From an uncultured bacterium (GTDB taxonomy: Bacteria > Edwardsbacteria > AC1 > EtOH8), in NCBI GenBank assembly GCA_937863685.1, contig CALMGM010000001.1:30288-94287 (forward strand): a DNA stretch of 64,000 nucleotides, in the 5' to 3' direction. Position numbers and translations under genes: made by a program. The notes below the pieces were generated by a model, which was not told where the DNA came from, searched no databases, and was given only the letters and a program-made list of their open reading frames with translations. Positions 8,894 through 17,254 of this stretch are shown piece by piece (positions within the stretch are counted from its first letter, which is position 1; the number at the start of each line of letters is the position of its first letter).

Positions 8894-9592
8894 TTATTTC
8901 CCCCCCTTCGCGGCGGCAGCGGCTTTCTTTTTGGCTTCCTCGATGGCTTTCAGATGATCCTCGGTCTGCTCCACGATGGCAAATCGGGCGATCTGGTTCT
9001 GCTGGATGGCATCCATCACCGCCACCACCTTGTCGTAACTGCTCTCCCGGTTCACCTGCACCAGCACCGTCAGACGGCAGATCTTCTCATCCCGGACCAT
9101 GTCCAGACTGTCCCGGATCTCCCGGGGAATCCTTTTGCCCTTGTTGTCTGCCATGAATTTATCGTATTTGTCCAGAAAATCCGGACCCGACTCGTAATAA
9201 ACCTGGGTGCGGCCGTCGATGTGGGCCGGCATCTTCTTGATATTATCCAGCTTGCTGCTCAGCATCAGGGAATCAAGCGAATTGCCCTCCACCGGAGCCG
9301 GGACATCAAAACCGATATTCTGTAAAATGGTGCCGTCCTTCATGATATTCACCGAAAGCACATTGGACTGGGCCACCGGCTTCTCGGTGCCGGGCTCTGT
9401 TTCCGGGGGCAGGGTGATCTCGATGGCCTGGGGTTCCTTGAACCGGGTGGTGGTCATGAAGAATATCACCAACAGAAAGCCGATATCCACCATCGGGGTC
9501 ATATCCAGGACTATATTGGGCCGGCCTTTGCGTTTGCGTAATCCGCCTTTTTTCTTGCCGCTTTCTTGGGGCCCCATATCTACTGCGCCCAT
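8894..9592 (-). CDS. ExbD/TolR-family protein (second copy)
   Basis: A 232-aa protein from the ATG at 9592, chosen because GGGAGG lies 9 bases upstream; an in-frame upstream start at 9631 would overlap the previous gene. After a basic N-terminus (KKKGGLRKRKGRP) comes the ExbD signature LDMTPMVDIGFLLVIFFM, including the membrane Asp needed for proton coupling, then a periplasmic domain. It is longer than classical ExbD (about 140 aa) because of an inserted central region and a Lys/Ala-rich tail. With its neighbour it makes a tandem ExbD pair, common in FCB-type TonB clusters. Confidence 0.9.
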   Translation of the reverse strand: MGAVDMGPQESGKKKGGLRKRKGRPNIVLDMTPMVDIGFLLVIFFMTTTRFKEPQAIEITLPPETEPGTEKPVAQSNVLSVNIMKDGTILQNIGFDVPAPVEGNSLDSLMLSSKLDNIKKMPAHIDGRTQVYYESGPDFLDKYDKFMADNKGKRIPREIRDSLDMVRDEKICRLTVLVQVNRESSYDKVVAVMDAIQQNQIARFAIVEQTEDHLKAIEEAKKKAAAAAKGGK

Positions 9593-9596
9593 GCCA

Positions 9597-10370
9597 TCAC
9601 CTCCCTTCTTCGCCAAATATCGGTTTGGCATCCGCTTTAAGGTTGGTCACCAGAGAAAACCTTAACATGTTGACGTCTTTTTTCTGCAGGATGCTGGTCA
9701 GGTCAAGCATCTTTCCCGATAGGCAATTCTTGTCCACCAAAAGGACCATCATCAGTTTGGGGTTGCGCATGCGCTCCTCGACCACAGTCATGGCGATGTT
9801 TCCCAGCAGCAGCGGCTGGGCCGCATCCTTGCCGGTGGAATACCATATCATCATGCTGTCGACCCTGGCGGTATACTGTTCGGGGGTCAGGGAGACAATC
9901 TCCTGTTTGGCCCACTTGCTGATGAAATTATCCTTCCTCTGCACCTCGCGGATGGCCAGCTCGGCTGCCCGGCCCCTGGTAAGGGGTTTGCCGGGAGCTG
10001 AGGCGATCTCCTTAAGCAGATCCTCCGAAGCCGAGGGGAGCAGGGTCCCGTCCATACCCCTTAGAGCCGCCACCGTCACGTTGGGATCGGCCGTGGATTC
10101 TTTGATGTTGGCGATCAGGGTCAAAAGATTACTCGGCCCGATACTGTCGGCCAAAGCCGCGGCCTTCTCCGGAGCCAGCACATTGATGACCATGACATTG
10201 GCCTCGGGGACCTTTAAGGGAGAACGCGAATCGGGCAGCATGACCTCCACCGTTACCGGAGGACGGGCATGATAAGTGGACATGAAGAAGATGACCAGCA
10301 GAAAGGCGATGTCAACCATCGGGGTCATATCCAGGACGATCCTGGCCCGACGTTTCATCTTTGCTGACAT
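9597..10370 (-). CDS. ExbD/TolR-family protein (first copy)
   Basis: A 257-aa protein with a single N-terminal membrane segment carrying LDMTPMVDIAFLLVIFFMS and the conserved Asp. A large periplasmic domain ends in VNMLRFSLVTNLKAD. The GGAG ribosome site lies within the end of exbB and the stop overlaps the ribosome site of the next exbD, so the three genes are translationally linked. It forms part of the proton channel with ExbB and transmits force to TonB. Like its paralogue it is about twice the length of Escherichia coli ExbD, with an extra region between the usual core strands. Confidence 0.9.
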   Translation of the reverse strand: MSAKMKRRARIVLDMTPMVDIAFLLVIFFMSTYHARPPVTVEVMLPDSRSPLKVPEANVMVINVLAPEKAAALADSIGPSNLLTLIANIKESTADPNVTVAALRGMDGTLLPSASEDLLKEIASAPGKPLTRGRAAELAIREVQRKDNFISKWAKQEIVSLTPEQYTARVDSMMIWYSTGKDAAQPLLLGNIAMTVVEERMRNPKLMMVLLVDKNCLSGKMLDLTSILQKKDVNMLRFSLVTNLKADAKPIFGEEGR

Positions 10371-10371
10371 C

Positions 10372-11193
10372 TTATTTTTCTCCTATCGTCAAAAGTTGCT
10401 GCATCTCGTAAATGGCCTCGTCGGTGCCGAACTGGAACAGGGAGACCTTGTTCATGAAATAATTGTTGGCCACGATGCCGCCGATGCCGTTGAACAGTCC
10501 GCCGGCGGTGTTGATCAGGGCCTCGGAGATGCCGCGGGCCAGTTCGGAGGCATCCGGAGCACCGGCGTGAGCCATGGCCTGGAAGGCGCGGATCATGCCG
10601 ATGGTGGTGCCCATCAGGCCCACCATGGTTCCGATGGAGGCGATGGTGGTCAGCATTATCAGGTTGCGCTCCAACAGCGGGGTCTCCAGCATGTTGGCCT
10701 CTTCGATGGCCCGGAGCAGCTCGGCGCTCTTCTTGTCGGCTGAGATGTTCTCGCTCTGCAGTGCCAGGTATTTCTCCAATCCGGCTCTTAGGACGTTGGC
10801 GGTGGAGCCTCTCTGGGCGTTGCAGGCGGCGATGGCCCCGGTGATGTTTCCGGCCCTCAGCAGTTCGCGGAACTCCTCCATGAAAACGGTCAGATTCTTG
10901 GCGCCGCGGGCCCGGCCGATGGTCAGGCTGCGCTCGATAATATAGGTGAACAACAGCACCAGCAGGAATACCAGGATGATCACCACCGGGCCTCCGGCCT
11001 GGATATACTCCGGGAGGGTCTTATAGATCACAAACGATACCGCCAGTCCGATGACGTAAAGTATCAGGGTCACCAAACCGATCTTCTTGGTGCGGGCCAG
11101 GGCGATGCCCAACCCAGCGGCTACGATAGCCGGGACGACTCCCATGATCAGGATTTTGACGATCATCGGAGCGTTCATCAGTCCGTTCAACAT
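10372..11193 (-). CDS. ExbB/TolQ/MotA-family proton channel protein
   Basis: A 273-aa inner-membrane protein. Three N-terminal hydrophobic segments (about residues 10-90) precede a cytoplasmic part, and the conserved MotA/TolQ/ExbB core lies at about 165-250 (TTIASIGTMVGLMGTTIGMIRAF and a final helix INTAGGLFNGIGGIVAN). An AGGAGG ribosome site lies about 11 bases before the ATG. It forms the pentameric proton channel used by the two ExbD proteins and TonB encoded downstream. The extra N-terminal helices relative to TolQ are usual in Bacteroidetes-like homologues. Confidence 0.9.
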   Translation of the reverse strand: MLNGLMNAPMIVKILIMGVVPAIVAAGLGIALARTKKIGLVTLILYVIGLAVSFVIYKTLPEYIQAGGPVVIILVFLLVLLFTYIIERSLTIGRARGAKNLTVFMEEFRELLRAGNITGAIAACNAQRGSTANVLRAGLEKYLALQSENISADKKSAELLRAIEEANMLETPLLERNLIMLTTIASIGTMVGLMGTTIGMIRAFQAMAHAGAPDASELARGISEALINTAGGLFNGIGGIVANNYFMNKVSLFQFGTDEAIYEMQQLLTIGEK

Positions 11194-11316
11194 TGTTTTA
11201 AACTACCTCCTGTGCTTTTTGATTTTTATTTGGCTTCTCAAAATTGAGAGCCGGTTAATTGAATTTATCCGTTTCTCCGGTTTCCATAGCTGGAATAAAT
11301 ATGAGGGCGGCGGTGA

Positions 11317-12819
11317 TTACCAGACCTCCACTTTGGGTTTAAGGGCGGCCAGAACCTCCTTGGCAATCTTGTTGCCCGGGTCGGCCTTTAATATGGCATT
11401 GGCCTCGGTCGAAGCCTTGGCCTTGAAAGCCTTCTCATTGAACTTATTGAAAATATACAGATAATGCTGGGACAGGGCCTCCATGGCCGGGATAGCTTCC
11501 TTGACAGGGGTGATATTCTTGCCCATCTTCAGGGCTTTGGCCTGCAGGAAGGTGTTGATGGCCTTTTCGTAAATTGCCCGAATCTCGGCTTTGGAAGCCT
11601 TGCTGGCTTGGCCCTTCAATGAATAGCTGTATCCCATGTTCATCAGGGCACCGAAGGCCGTGGTCGGATTTTTTTCAATGCGTTTCTGGTACCACTGGAT
11701 GGCCTCATCGTAATATCCGGCATAATAATAAGCATTGGCCATATCGTAATAGGTATCCTCAACCTTGGAGGGATCCAGTTCCATCCGTTTCTGGTAGGCG
11801 TTGATGGCCGCATCGAACATCAGCCTGGAATTTATGGTATCCTTGCTTGCTGAATAGGTTGTCCCAGCCCTGATATAGACTCTAGCAGCCTCATACCAGC
11901 GGGTGGGGTCAACCGGAGACAGTTCCAGGGATTTAGTGAAGGACTGGGACGATTCGATGTAATTTTTCACATCGAATTGCAGGGTCCCCAAGAGATACCA
12001 GACCCCGTCGTTCTCGGGGTCCATTTTGGAGACCTTTTTGGCCTCGATGATGGCCGGCTCGATCAGGCTGGAATCCTTCTGCATCTGATAGGACTTGGCC
12101 AGCATGTAGTGGCCGGCAGCGTCCTTGGGCGACAGCTCGGTGTATTTTTTGAAATATCGGGAGGCCTCGACATACTTGCCGCTCTGGAAATAAGCATTGC
12201 CCAGGTCCAGGTTGACGTCGGTGAAATCGGGGTTGAGTTTGATGGCCTGCAGATACTCGGCCATGGCTTCGTTGTAGTTCCGCTTGCGGAAATAGAGATT
12301 GGCCAGACCGTTATGGGCGCTGGCATTGTTGGGATCCATTTGCAGTACCTGGCGGAAGATCTCGCCGGCCTCATTCAGTTGCCCCTTGTCCAGGTATACC
12401 TTTCCCAGCTGGTATTTGAGATCCACATCGTTGGGCTTCTTAATCAACAACTCCTTGATCAGGGTCTCGGCCTCGTCCAGCTTGCCGGCCTTGTGATAGG
12501 TGACGGCCAGTTCGGTCAATGCCTCGGGGTATTTCAGGTCTCGGGCCGTCTTGAATTCGGCGATGGCCTCGTCGAACATCTTTCTCTCCACATATATCTG
12601 GGCCAGGCGGAAATGAGCCTCCTTGAGCTTGGACTTCCTCTGAATGGCCTGGCGGTAGAAATCGATGGCCTGGTCAAAATCGCCCTGGTTGTCCGCCGTG
12701 ATGCCCTGCTGCAGGAGATCCTCGGCCTTGGGCTTCCCGGCCTGGGAGGTTGTGGCGCAACCGATAAGGCACAACACCAAAGCCATCAGAACGAGATCGG
12801 TGATCTTCAATAACTTCAT
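11317..12819 (-). CDS. TPR-repeat lipoprotein of the TonB cluster
   Basis: A 500-aa protein with a lipoprotein signal (lipobox LIGC, Cys about 21) and then some nine to ten TPR motifs, recognisable as repeated A-x-Y-x-x-A and P-x-x-x-x-A-x-x-x-L patterns (for example DFDQAIDFYRQAI, YNEAMAEYLQAI). It is anchored to a membrane facing the periplasm and is probably a scaffold. It sits between the PstS-like gene and exbB in one run of minus-strand genes, which suggests it joins the binding protein to the energised complex. The 123-base gap before exbB has no gene. A GGGGAG ribosome site supports the start. Confidence 0.85.
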   Translation of the reverse strand: MKLLKITDLVLMALVLCLIGCATTSQAGKPKAEDLLQQGITADNQGDFDQAIDFYRQAIQRKSKLKEAHFRLAQIYVERKMFDEAIAEFKTARDLKYPEALTELAVTYHKAGKLDEAETLIKELLIKKPNDVDLKYQLGKVYLDKGQLNEAGEIFRQVLQMDPNNASAHNGLANLYFRKRNYNEAMAEYLQAIKLNPDFTDVNLDLGNAYFQSGKYVEASRYFKKYTELSPKDAAGHYMLAKSYQMQKDSSLIEPAIIEAKKVSKMDPENDGVWYLLGTLQFDVKNYIESSQSFTKSLELSPVDPTRWYEAARVYIRAGTTYSASKDTINSRLMFDAAINAYQKRMELDPSKVEDTYYDMANAYYYAGYYDEAIQWYQKRIEKNPTTAFGALMNMGYSYSLKGQASKASKAEIRAIYEKAINTFLQAKALKMGKNITPVKEAIPAMEALSQHYLYIFNKFNEKAFKAKASTEANAILKADPGNKIAKEVLAALKPKVEVW

Positions 12820-12869
12820 AGCAGGTCATCTCCCCACGATATTTGTAATTATGGATAGATTTGATGGTC

Positions 12870-13811
12870 TTACTTCTTGATGGTCACCGGCATGGTGGCC
12901 GGGACATAGCCCTGCTGGGCGGCTATCTTCTGGCCCTCGACCGAAGAAACATAGGTGATGAATCCGTGAGCCAGGCTTGACATCCCCTGGGAATAGGTTC
13001 TTTCCAGAATATCGTTTACATACATGTACACGGGGTGGCTTAACGGATAGTTCCCTTCGTAGACCGTCTTTTGGTTGGGCTGAAAATACCCGCTCTCCTT
13101 GACCTGGGCTATATCCAGAGCTTTGATGCCGGTTTCCTTGACCGGAGGCCATACATCCCAGTCCCGATAAAGAGCGTTCATGGAGACCAGGCCGATGGCG
13201 CTGGGATGGCTTTTGACCAGTTCCACTATCTGGGCGGTGGTGGTGCAGGGGTAGGATTTGGCGGCATACTCCCCGCCGTTCAGCACCAGCTGCTGAAAAT
13301 ACTCATAGTGCCCCATATTGGGCCCGGGAATCACCGGCACCAGGTTATCTATATTACCGCCCAGCCTGCTCCAGCTGGTGATCCTCCCGGAAAATATCTC
13401 CGACAATTGTTCGAAATCCAGCCGCTGTACCTTGTTCCCGGAATTGACTATCACCGCCAGCCCGTCGTAGGCGATCTTGTATTCCTTGGCCAGGCCGCCG
13501 TTGGCTTTGATTATAGAATCCTCGGCAGAGGTTACGGGTCGGTTCATCACTGCAATCCTAGCCCGGCCCTCGTTGAGGGCCGCGATGGCCGCCTTGGAGC
13601 CGCCTTCATCGACCACGATGGCCGACCTGGGATATAGGGCCATGAATGATTGGGATTGGCGCCTGATCATCCTGACGGCCGCATCCTCTCCCTTGATCAC
13701 TATTCTCCCGGCGGTCTGAGTCTCATCGGTTTTGCTGTTTTGGGGGCCGCAGCCAAACACCGGCAGTAAGGCCAACCCAATGTAAAGGCAGAATTTGAGA
13801 TGACTTTTCAT
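12870..13811 (-). CDS. PstS-like phosphate/anion-binding lipoprotein
   Basis: A 313-aa protein with lipobox VFGC (Cys about 21) and a type II periplasmic-binding fold of the PstS family (IAVMNRPVTSAEDS, DGLAVIVNSGN, LSEIFSGRITSWSRLGG, IGLVSMNALYRD). Classical PstS feeds an ABC permease, but no pstC, pstA or pstB lies nearby. Instead the next genes are a TPR lipoprotein and exbB-exbD-exbD-tonB. This suggests it binds phosphate or another oxyanion for a TonB-linked process, or acts as a sensor. No ribosome site is obvious before the ATG. Confidence 0.82.
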   Translation of the reverse strand: MKSHLKFCLYIGLALLPVFGCGPQNSKTDETQTAGRIVIKGEDAAVRMIRRQSQSFMALYPRSAIVVDEGGSKAAIAALNEGRARIAVMNRPVTSAEDSIIKANGGLAKEYKIAYDGLAVIVNSGNKVQRLDFEQLSEIFSGRITSWSRLGGNIDNLVPVIPGPNMGHYEYFQQLVLNGGEYAAKSYPCTTTAQIVELVKSHPSAIGLVSMNALYRDWDVWPPVKETGIKALDIAQVKESGYFQPNQKTVYEGNYPLSHPVYMYVNDILERTYSQGMSSLAHGFITYVSSVEGQKIAAQQGYVPATMPVTIKK

Positions 13812-13894
13812 TTTGATTGAGTAGAACGTTAATTATAAATAGATAAATATGTAAAGTCAAGAGGAAATCTCAAAAAATATTCAATAATCTTTGG

Positions 13895-14764
13895 TCAGTC
13901 CAACAGCTTGGCTAGGTCATTCCATTGGTCCCGACCTGGCTGCCGCTGCTGCGCCAACCTTAGAACCAGCCTTCCCAAGACCTTATAAAGTTCGGTTCCC
14001 TGAGGAAAGTCCTTATTTAAAGCCTCCAGATGGCCGGATACCGTTTGAAAATCAGCCCTCTCAATGGGTCCGCTCAAGGAATTTTCCAGGCCAGCCTCCC
14101 CCAGATTCTCCAGCACCGTCCCGGCCAGGGCCTTAAGCATGGCTTCAGCCTTTCCCGGCTCGGATACTGCGGATTGCATCATCTGTCTTGCGGAATATAA
14201 CAGGGCCGTAAGATAATTGGATGCCACCACGCTGGAGAGATGATAGAGGTTCTTGCGGGAGGTCTTGATCTCCACCGGAAAACAATCCAGAGATTCTATC
14301 AGAGGGCCGATCCTGGCCAGAGCCACGGCATCGCCCTCGATCCCAAAATAGATCCCCTTATAACGTATCCATGGGCTTAGGGGCCGGGAGAAGCTTGCCA
14401 GGGGATGCATAGAAGCCATCGAGGCCCCCAGCATCTTGTTGGCCACTAGTATCGATGCCGGCAGGAACCCCGAACAGTGGCAGATTATCTGGCCCTTGGA
14501 AATGGCCTGCCGGGAAGCCAGCTGGTCGGAAACTGCCTTTATGCTGTCATCGGGAACCGCCAGCAGCACCAACTCCACCCCCTTGGTCACCGCCACAGGA
14601 TCGCTGCCCCAGACGGCCGGCCTTACCGCCTGGACAGCTTCCTTAAGCCTGGCCGGATCGTTGTCGGACAGCCCGATGATCCGGTAGCCGCTCTCAGCCA
14701 GGGCCAGAGCCAGAGTGCTTCCCAGTTTGCCGGTCCCGATCAGGGATACGGCCGGTTTTTCCAT
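13895..14764 (-). CDS. Rossmann-like / DUF2520 domain oxidoreductase
   Basis: A 289-aa protein. The N-terminal Rossmann fold has a dinucleotide-binding motif (SLIGTGKLGSTLALALAESG) followed by GLSDNDPARL. The central part (SGFLPASIL, ASMHPLASF) and helical C-terminal half match the DUF2520 family, which resembles 6-phosphogluconate dehydrogenase-like and ketopantoate reductase-like enzymes. The substrate is unknown. It lies 14 bases downstream of the MFS gene and has a GAGGGAA ribosome site, so it probably belongs to the hflX-MFS operon. Confidence 0.8.
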   Translation of the reverse strand: MEKPAVSLIGTGKLGSTLALALAESGYRIIGLSDNDPARLKEAVQAVRPAVWGSDPVAVTKGVELVLLAVPDDSIKAVSDQLASRQAISKGQIICHCSGFLPASILVANKMLGASMASMHPLASFSRPLSPWIRYKGIYFGIEGDAVALARIGPLIESLDCFPVEIKTSRKNLYHLSSVVASNYLTALLYSARQMMQSAVSEPGKAEAMLKALAGTVLENLGEAGLENSLSGPIERADFQTVSGHLEALNKDFPQGTELYKVLGRLVLRLAQQRQPGRDQWNDLAKLLD

Positions 14765-14778
14765 GATCGTTCCCTCAA

Positions 14779-16038
14779 TTAATAAATTGAGACATTTTGC
14801 CGCTGCTCTTTTCTATTATACAGCAGGTAGAAGGAAACCGCCGAAACCGCATAACAGCCTGCCGTGAGATAATATGGTATGGCATATCCATAATGCTGCA
14901 TAGCCCATCCCGAGAAAGCCGTAGAGAAGGTCCAGGACAGATTCCAGGCCATGGTGGCGATGCTGTTGGCGGTGGCCCTGACGTCATCCGGAACGATCTC
15001 CATCATAAAAGCCGCTGAGATCGGCGAGGACATCTGCATCAGGCTGGCCCTCATCCAGAAGGAAAGCACCGCAACAAAAAGAACCTTCTCGGCTCCCAGG
15101 CTTATCAGGAACGGCAACGAAAGCAGTTCCATGACCACCACGGTCCTTACCTTGCCAAAGCGTTTGGCCAGGGCCGGCCCAATCAGCACCGCGGCCAGGG
15201 TGAATACCTGGGATACCGAAAAATACAATCCGATCTGGCTGCTGGAAGCCCCGAATCTTTTGGCAAAATATAAGTTGAAGAACGGTATCACTAAGCCGGC
15301 ACCCAGCCCGATCCAGAAATTGCACCAGACAAACCCCCCGGAGGCCCGGAATCCCTGCTGCAGTTTTTTGAGATCAATCAGATTAGAGCTTCCCCGATCT
15401 CTCTGGGTTTCGGATATTTTTTGGATAGGCCACAGGGCCGATAGGGAAATGGCCGATCCTAGCAGGAGCGAAACCCGATAGGCCTGAAAAGTCCCTGTTC
15501 CGAAGATTGTTCTGACCAGGGAAGGAAGCCCTCCCGCGGCCAAGTTCCCCAGAATCCCGGCCAACAGCATCACGGCGAACGAAGCTGAAAAAAGATGGGT
15601 CCGTTCCTCTTCCCGGCTGTTTTCCATCATGAATGGCGCCGTGGACAGCGTATAGACCGTAGCCGAGGCCCCTCCTAAAAAACTTAAGCTTAAAAGCCAA
15701 GGGCCATTGACAGTCAGCGCCCGAAGGACCGAGAGCAGGGCCCCGGCCAAGGTGCCTATGAGCATGGCCCTCTTCCGTCCCAGCCGGTCGGAAAGGATGC
15801 CGGAGGGAATGGCCGTGATCACCAGGGCCAGGCCGATCAAGGAAAGAATACTGCCTATTGTCCCCTCCTGCAGCCCCCCTTCGGTCAAATAGAGATTGAA
15901 CAGAACCCCGAAAAAGGAGAAACCGACGGATATCAGGAAGTTGGACAACAGATATAGCTTGGCATTTCGCGAAAAGCATCCGGTCAGCTTGAAATAACTG
16001 ACAAATAATCCGAGGGCCGTCATCTTGAATGGCTTCAT
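14779..16038 (-). CDS. Major facilitator superfamily transporter
   Basis: A 419-aa inner-membrane protein with about 12 hydrophobic segments. The cytoplasmic loop between helices 2 and 3 has the MFS signature (GILSDRLGRKRAMLIGTLAG), and a second copy appears in the C-terminal half (ALAKRFGKVRTVV). It is probably an exporter or drug/metabolite permease; the substrate cannot be read from the sequence. It follows hflX by 26 bases. The ribosome site before the ATG is weak. Confidence 0.85.
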   Translation of the reverse strand: MKPFKMTALGLFVSYFKLTGCFSRNAKLYLLSNFLISVGFSFFGVLFNLYLTEGGLQEGTIGSILSLIGLALVITAIPSGILSDRLGRKRAMLIGTLAGALLSVLRALTVNGPWLLSLSFLGGASATVYTLSTAPFMMENSREEERTHLFSASFAVMLLAGILGNLAAGGLPSLVRTIFGTGTFQAYRVSLLLGSAISLSALWPIQKISETQRDRGSSNLIDLKKLQQGFRASGGFVWCNFWIGLGAGLVIPFFNLYFAKRFGASSSQIGLYFSVSQVFTLAAVLIGPALAKRFGKVRTVVVMELLSLPFLISLGAEKVLFVAVLSFWMRASLMQMSSPISAAFMMEIVPDDVRATANSIATMAWNLSWTFSTAFSGWAMQHYGYAIPYYLTAGCYAVSAVSFYLLYNRKEQRQNVSIY

Positions 16039-16064
16039 CTGTATATACCGACCAAAGACAGCAT

Positions 16065-17147
16065 TTATTCCGATGGTTCTCGGGATTCCATTCTTTCCCT
16101 GATCAGATCCAACAGTTCCTGGCGGCCCTGGCCGTTCAGGGCTGATATAAATGCCGCTTCGGGAAACCTTTCTTTCAATTCCTCCAAGGTGGACTGATCG
16201 AGCAGATCTGTCTTGTTGAATACCAACAATTCCGGACGTTCGGCCTTTATCTCCTTCAGCACCTCCTCCACTGCGGAGATCTCTTTGTGATAGAGGTTAT
16301 GGGAAGCATCCACCACCTGCAGCACCAGATCGGACCGGTTGACCTCCTCCAGGGTGGCCCGGAAAGAAGCCACCAGCAGGTGGGGCAACCTCCGGATGAA
16401 GCCCACAGTATCGGTCAGCAGGAATTTTTCCCCCGAGGCCAGCACCACCGCCCTGGTGGTGGCGTCCAAGGTGGCGAACAGCCGGTCCTCCACTTTGACC
16501 CGGGATTTTGACAACAGGTTCATCAGAGTGGATTTGCCGGCGTTGGTGTATCCCACCAAGGCGATCTGAAAAACACCGGCCCGGGATTTTCTCTGGACCT
16601 TGCGCTGCTGTTCTATCTTTTTGAGATCCTGTTTGAGCCGCGAGATCCTCTGACGGATCTTCCTCCGGTCCAACTCCAGCTGTTTCTCCCCCGGACCCCT
16701 GGTCCCTATGCCGGCTCCGGGGTCGGTCATCTCCAAGCCGGCCCCCACCAGGCGGGAGAAGCGGTATTGCAACTGGGCCAGCTCTACCTGGATCTTGGAT
16801 TCGGCGGTCCGGGCATGCAGGGCAAAGATGTCCATGATCAACTCCGCCCGGTCCACCACCCGGCAGCCCAGCCTTTCCTGGATCTTGGAGGCTTGGCTGG
16901 GCGTTAAGCTGTGGTCGAAGATCACCAGATCGGCCCGGCTGTCCCCGGCCGCCTGCGCCAATTCATCCAGCTTCCCTTTGCCGATGAAATATGTGGCATC
17001 TGGACGGGCCCGCTTTTGCACCAAGTGGTCGATCACCACAGCCCCGGCAGTATCGGCCAGCCGGGCCAGCTCCTTTAGTGATTCCTCTTCCTCGAAAATA
17101 CTGCCCCGGTCCAGCACGGTGCCCACCAATATCGCCCTCTGCTTCAT
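16065..17147 (-). CDS. hflX: GTPase HflX
   Basis: A 360-aa protein. The N-terminal HflX domain has FIGKGKLDEL and DHSLTPSQASKIQERLGCRVVDR; the linker has the family motif GPGEKQLELDRR. The G domain has G1 GYTNAGKS, G3 DTVGF followed by IRRLPHLLVASFRATLEEV, and G4 NKTD. HflX binds the 50S subunit and splits or rescues stalled ribosomes. The length is normal, and a GGAAGAGGA ribosome site precedes the ATG. It is the first gene of a likely hflX-MFS-DUF2520 operon. Confidence 0.95.
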   Translation of the reverse strand: MKQRAILVGTVLDRGSIFEEEESLKELARLADTAGAVVIDHLVQKRARPDATYFIGKGKLDELAQAAGDSRADLVIFDHSLTPSQASKIQERLGCRVVDRAELIMDIFALHARTAESKIQVELAQLQYRFSRLVGAGLEMTDPGAGIGTRGPGEKQLELDRRKIRQRISRLKQDLKKIEQQRKVQRKSRAGVFQIALVGYTNAGKSTLMNLLSKSRVKVEDRLFATLDATTRAVVLASGEKFLLTDTVGFIRRLPHLLVASFRATLEEVNRSDLVLQVVDASHNLYHKEISAVEEVLKEIKAERPELLVFNKTDLLDQSTLEELKERFPEAAFISALNGQGRQELLDLIRERMESREPSE

Positions 17148-17254
17148 GATTGATCCTCTTCCTAAACCCGTTGTCTGGCCAAGAGGCCCCCGTTCGGCAA
17201 AATCTATCCCTGCCGGTCAACCGGAGGCCCCGTAGATTGATGCTGGTATCCGCC

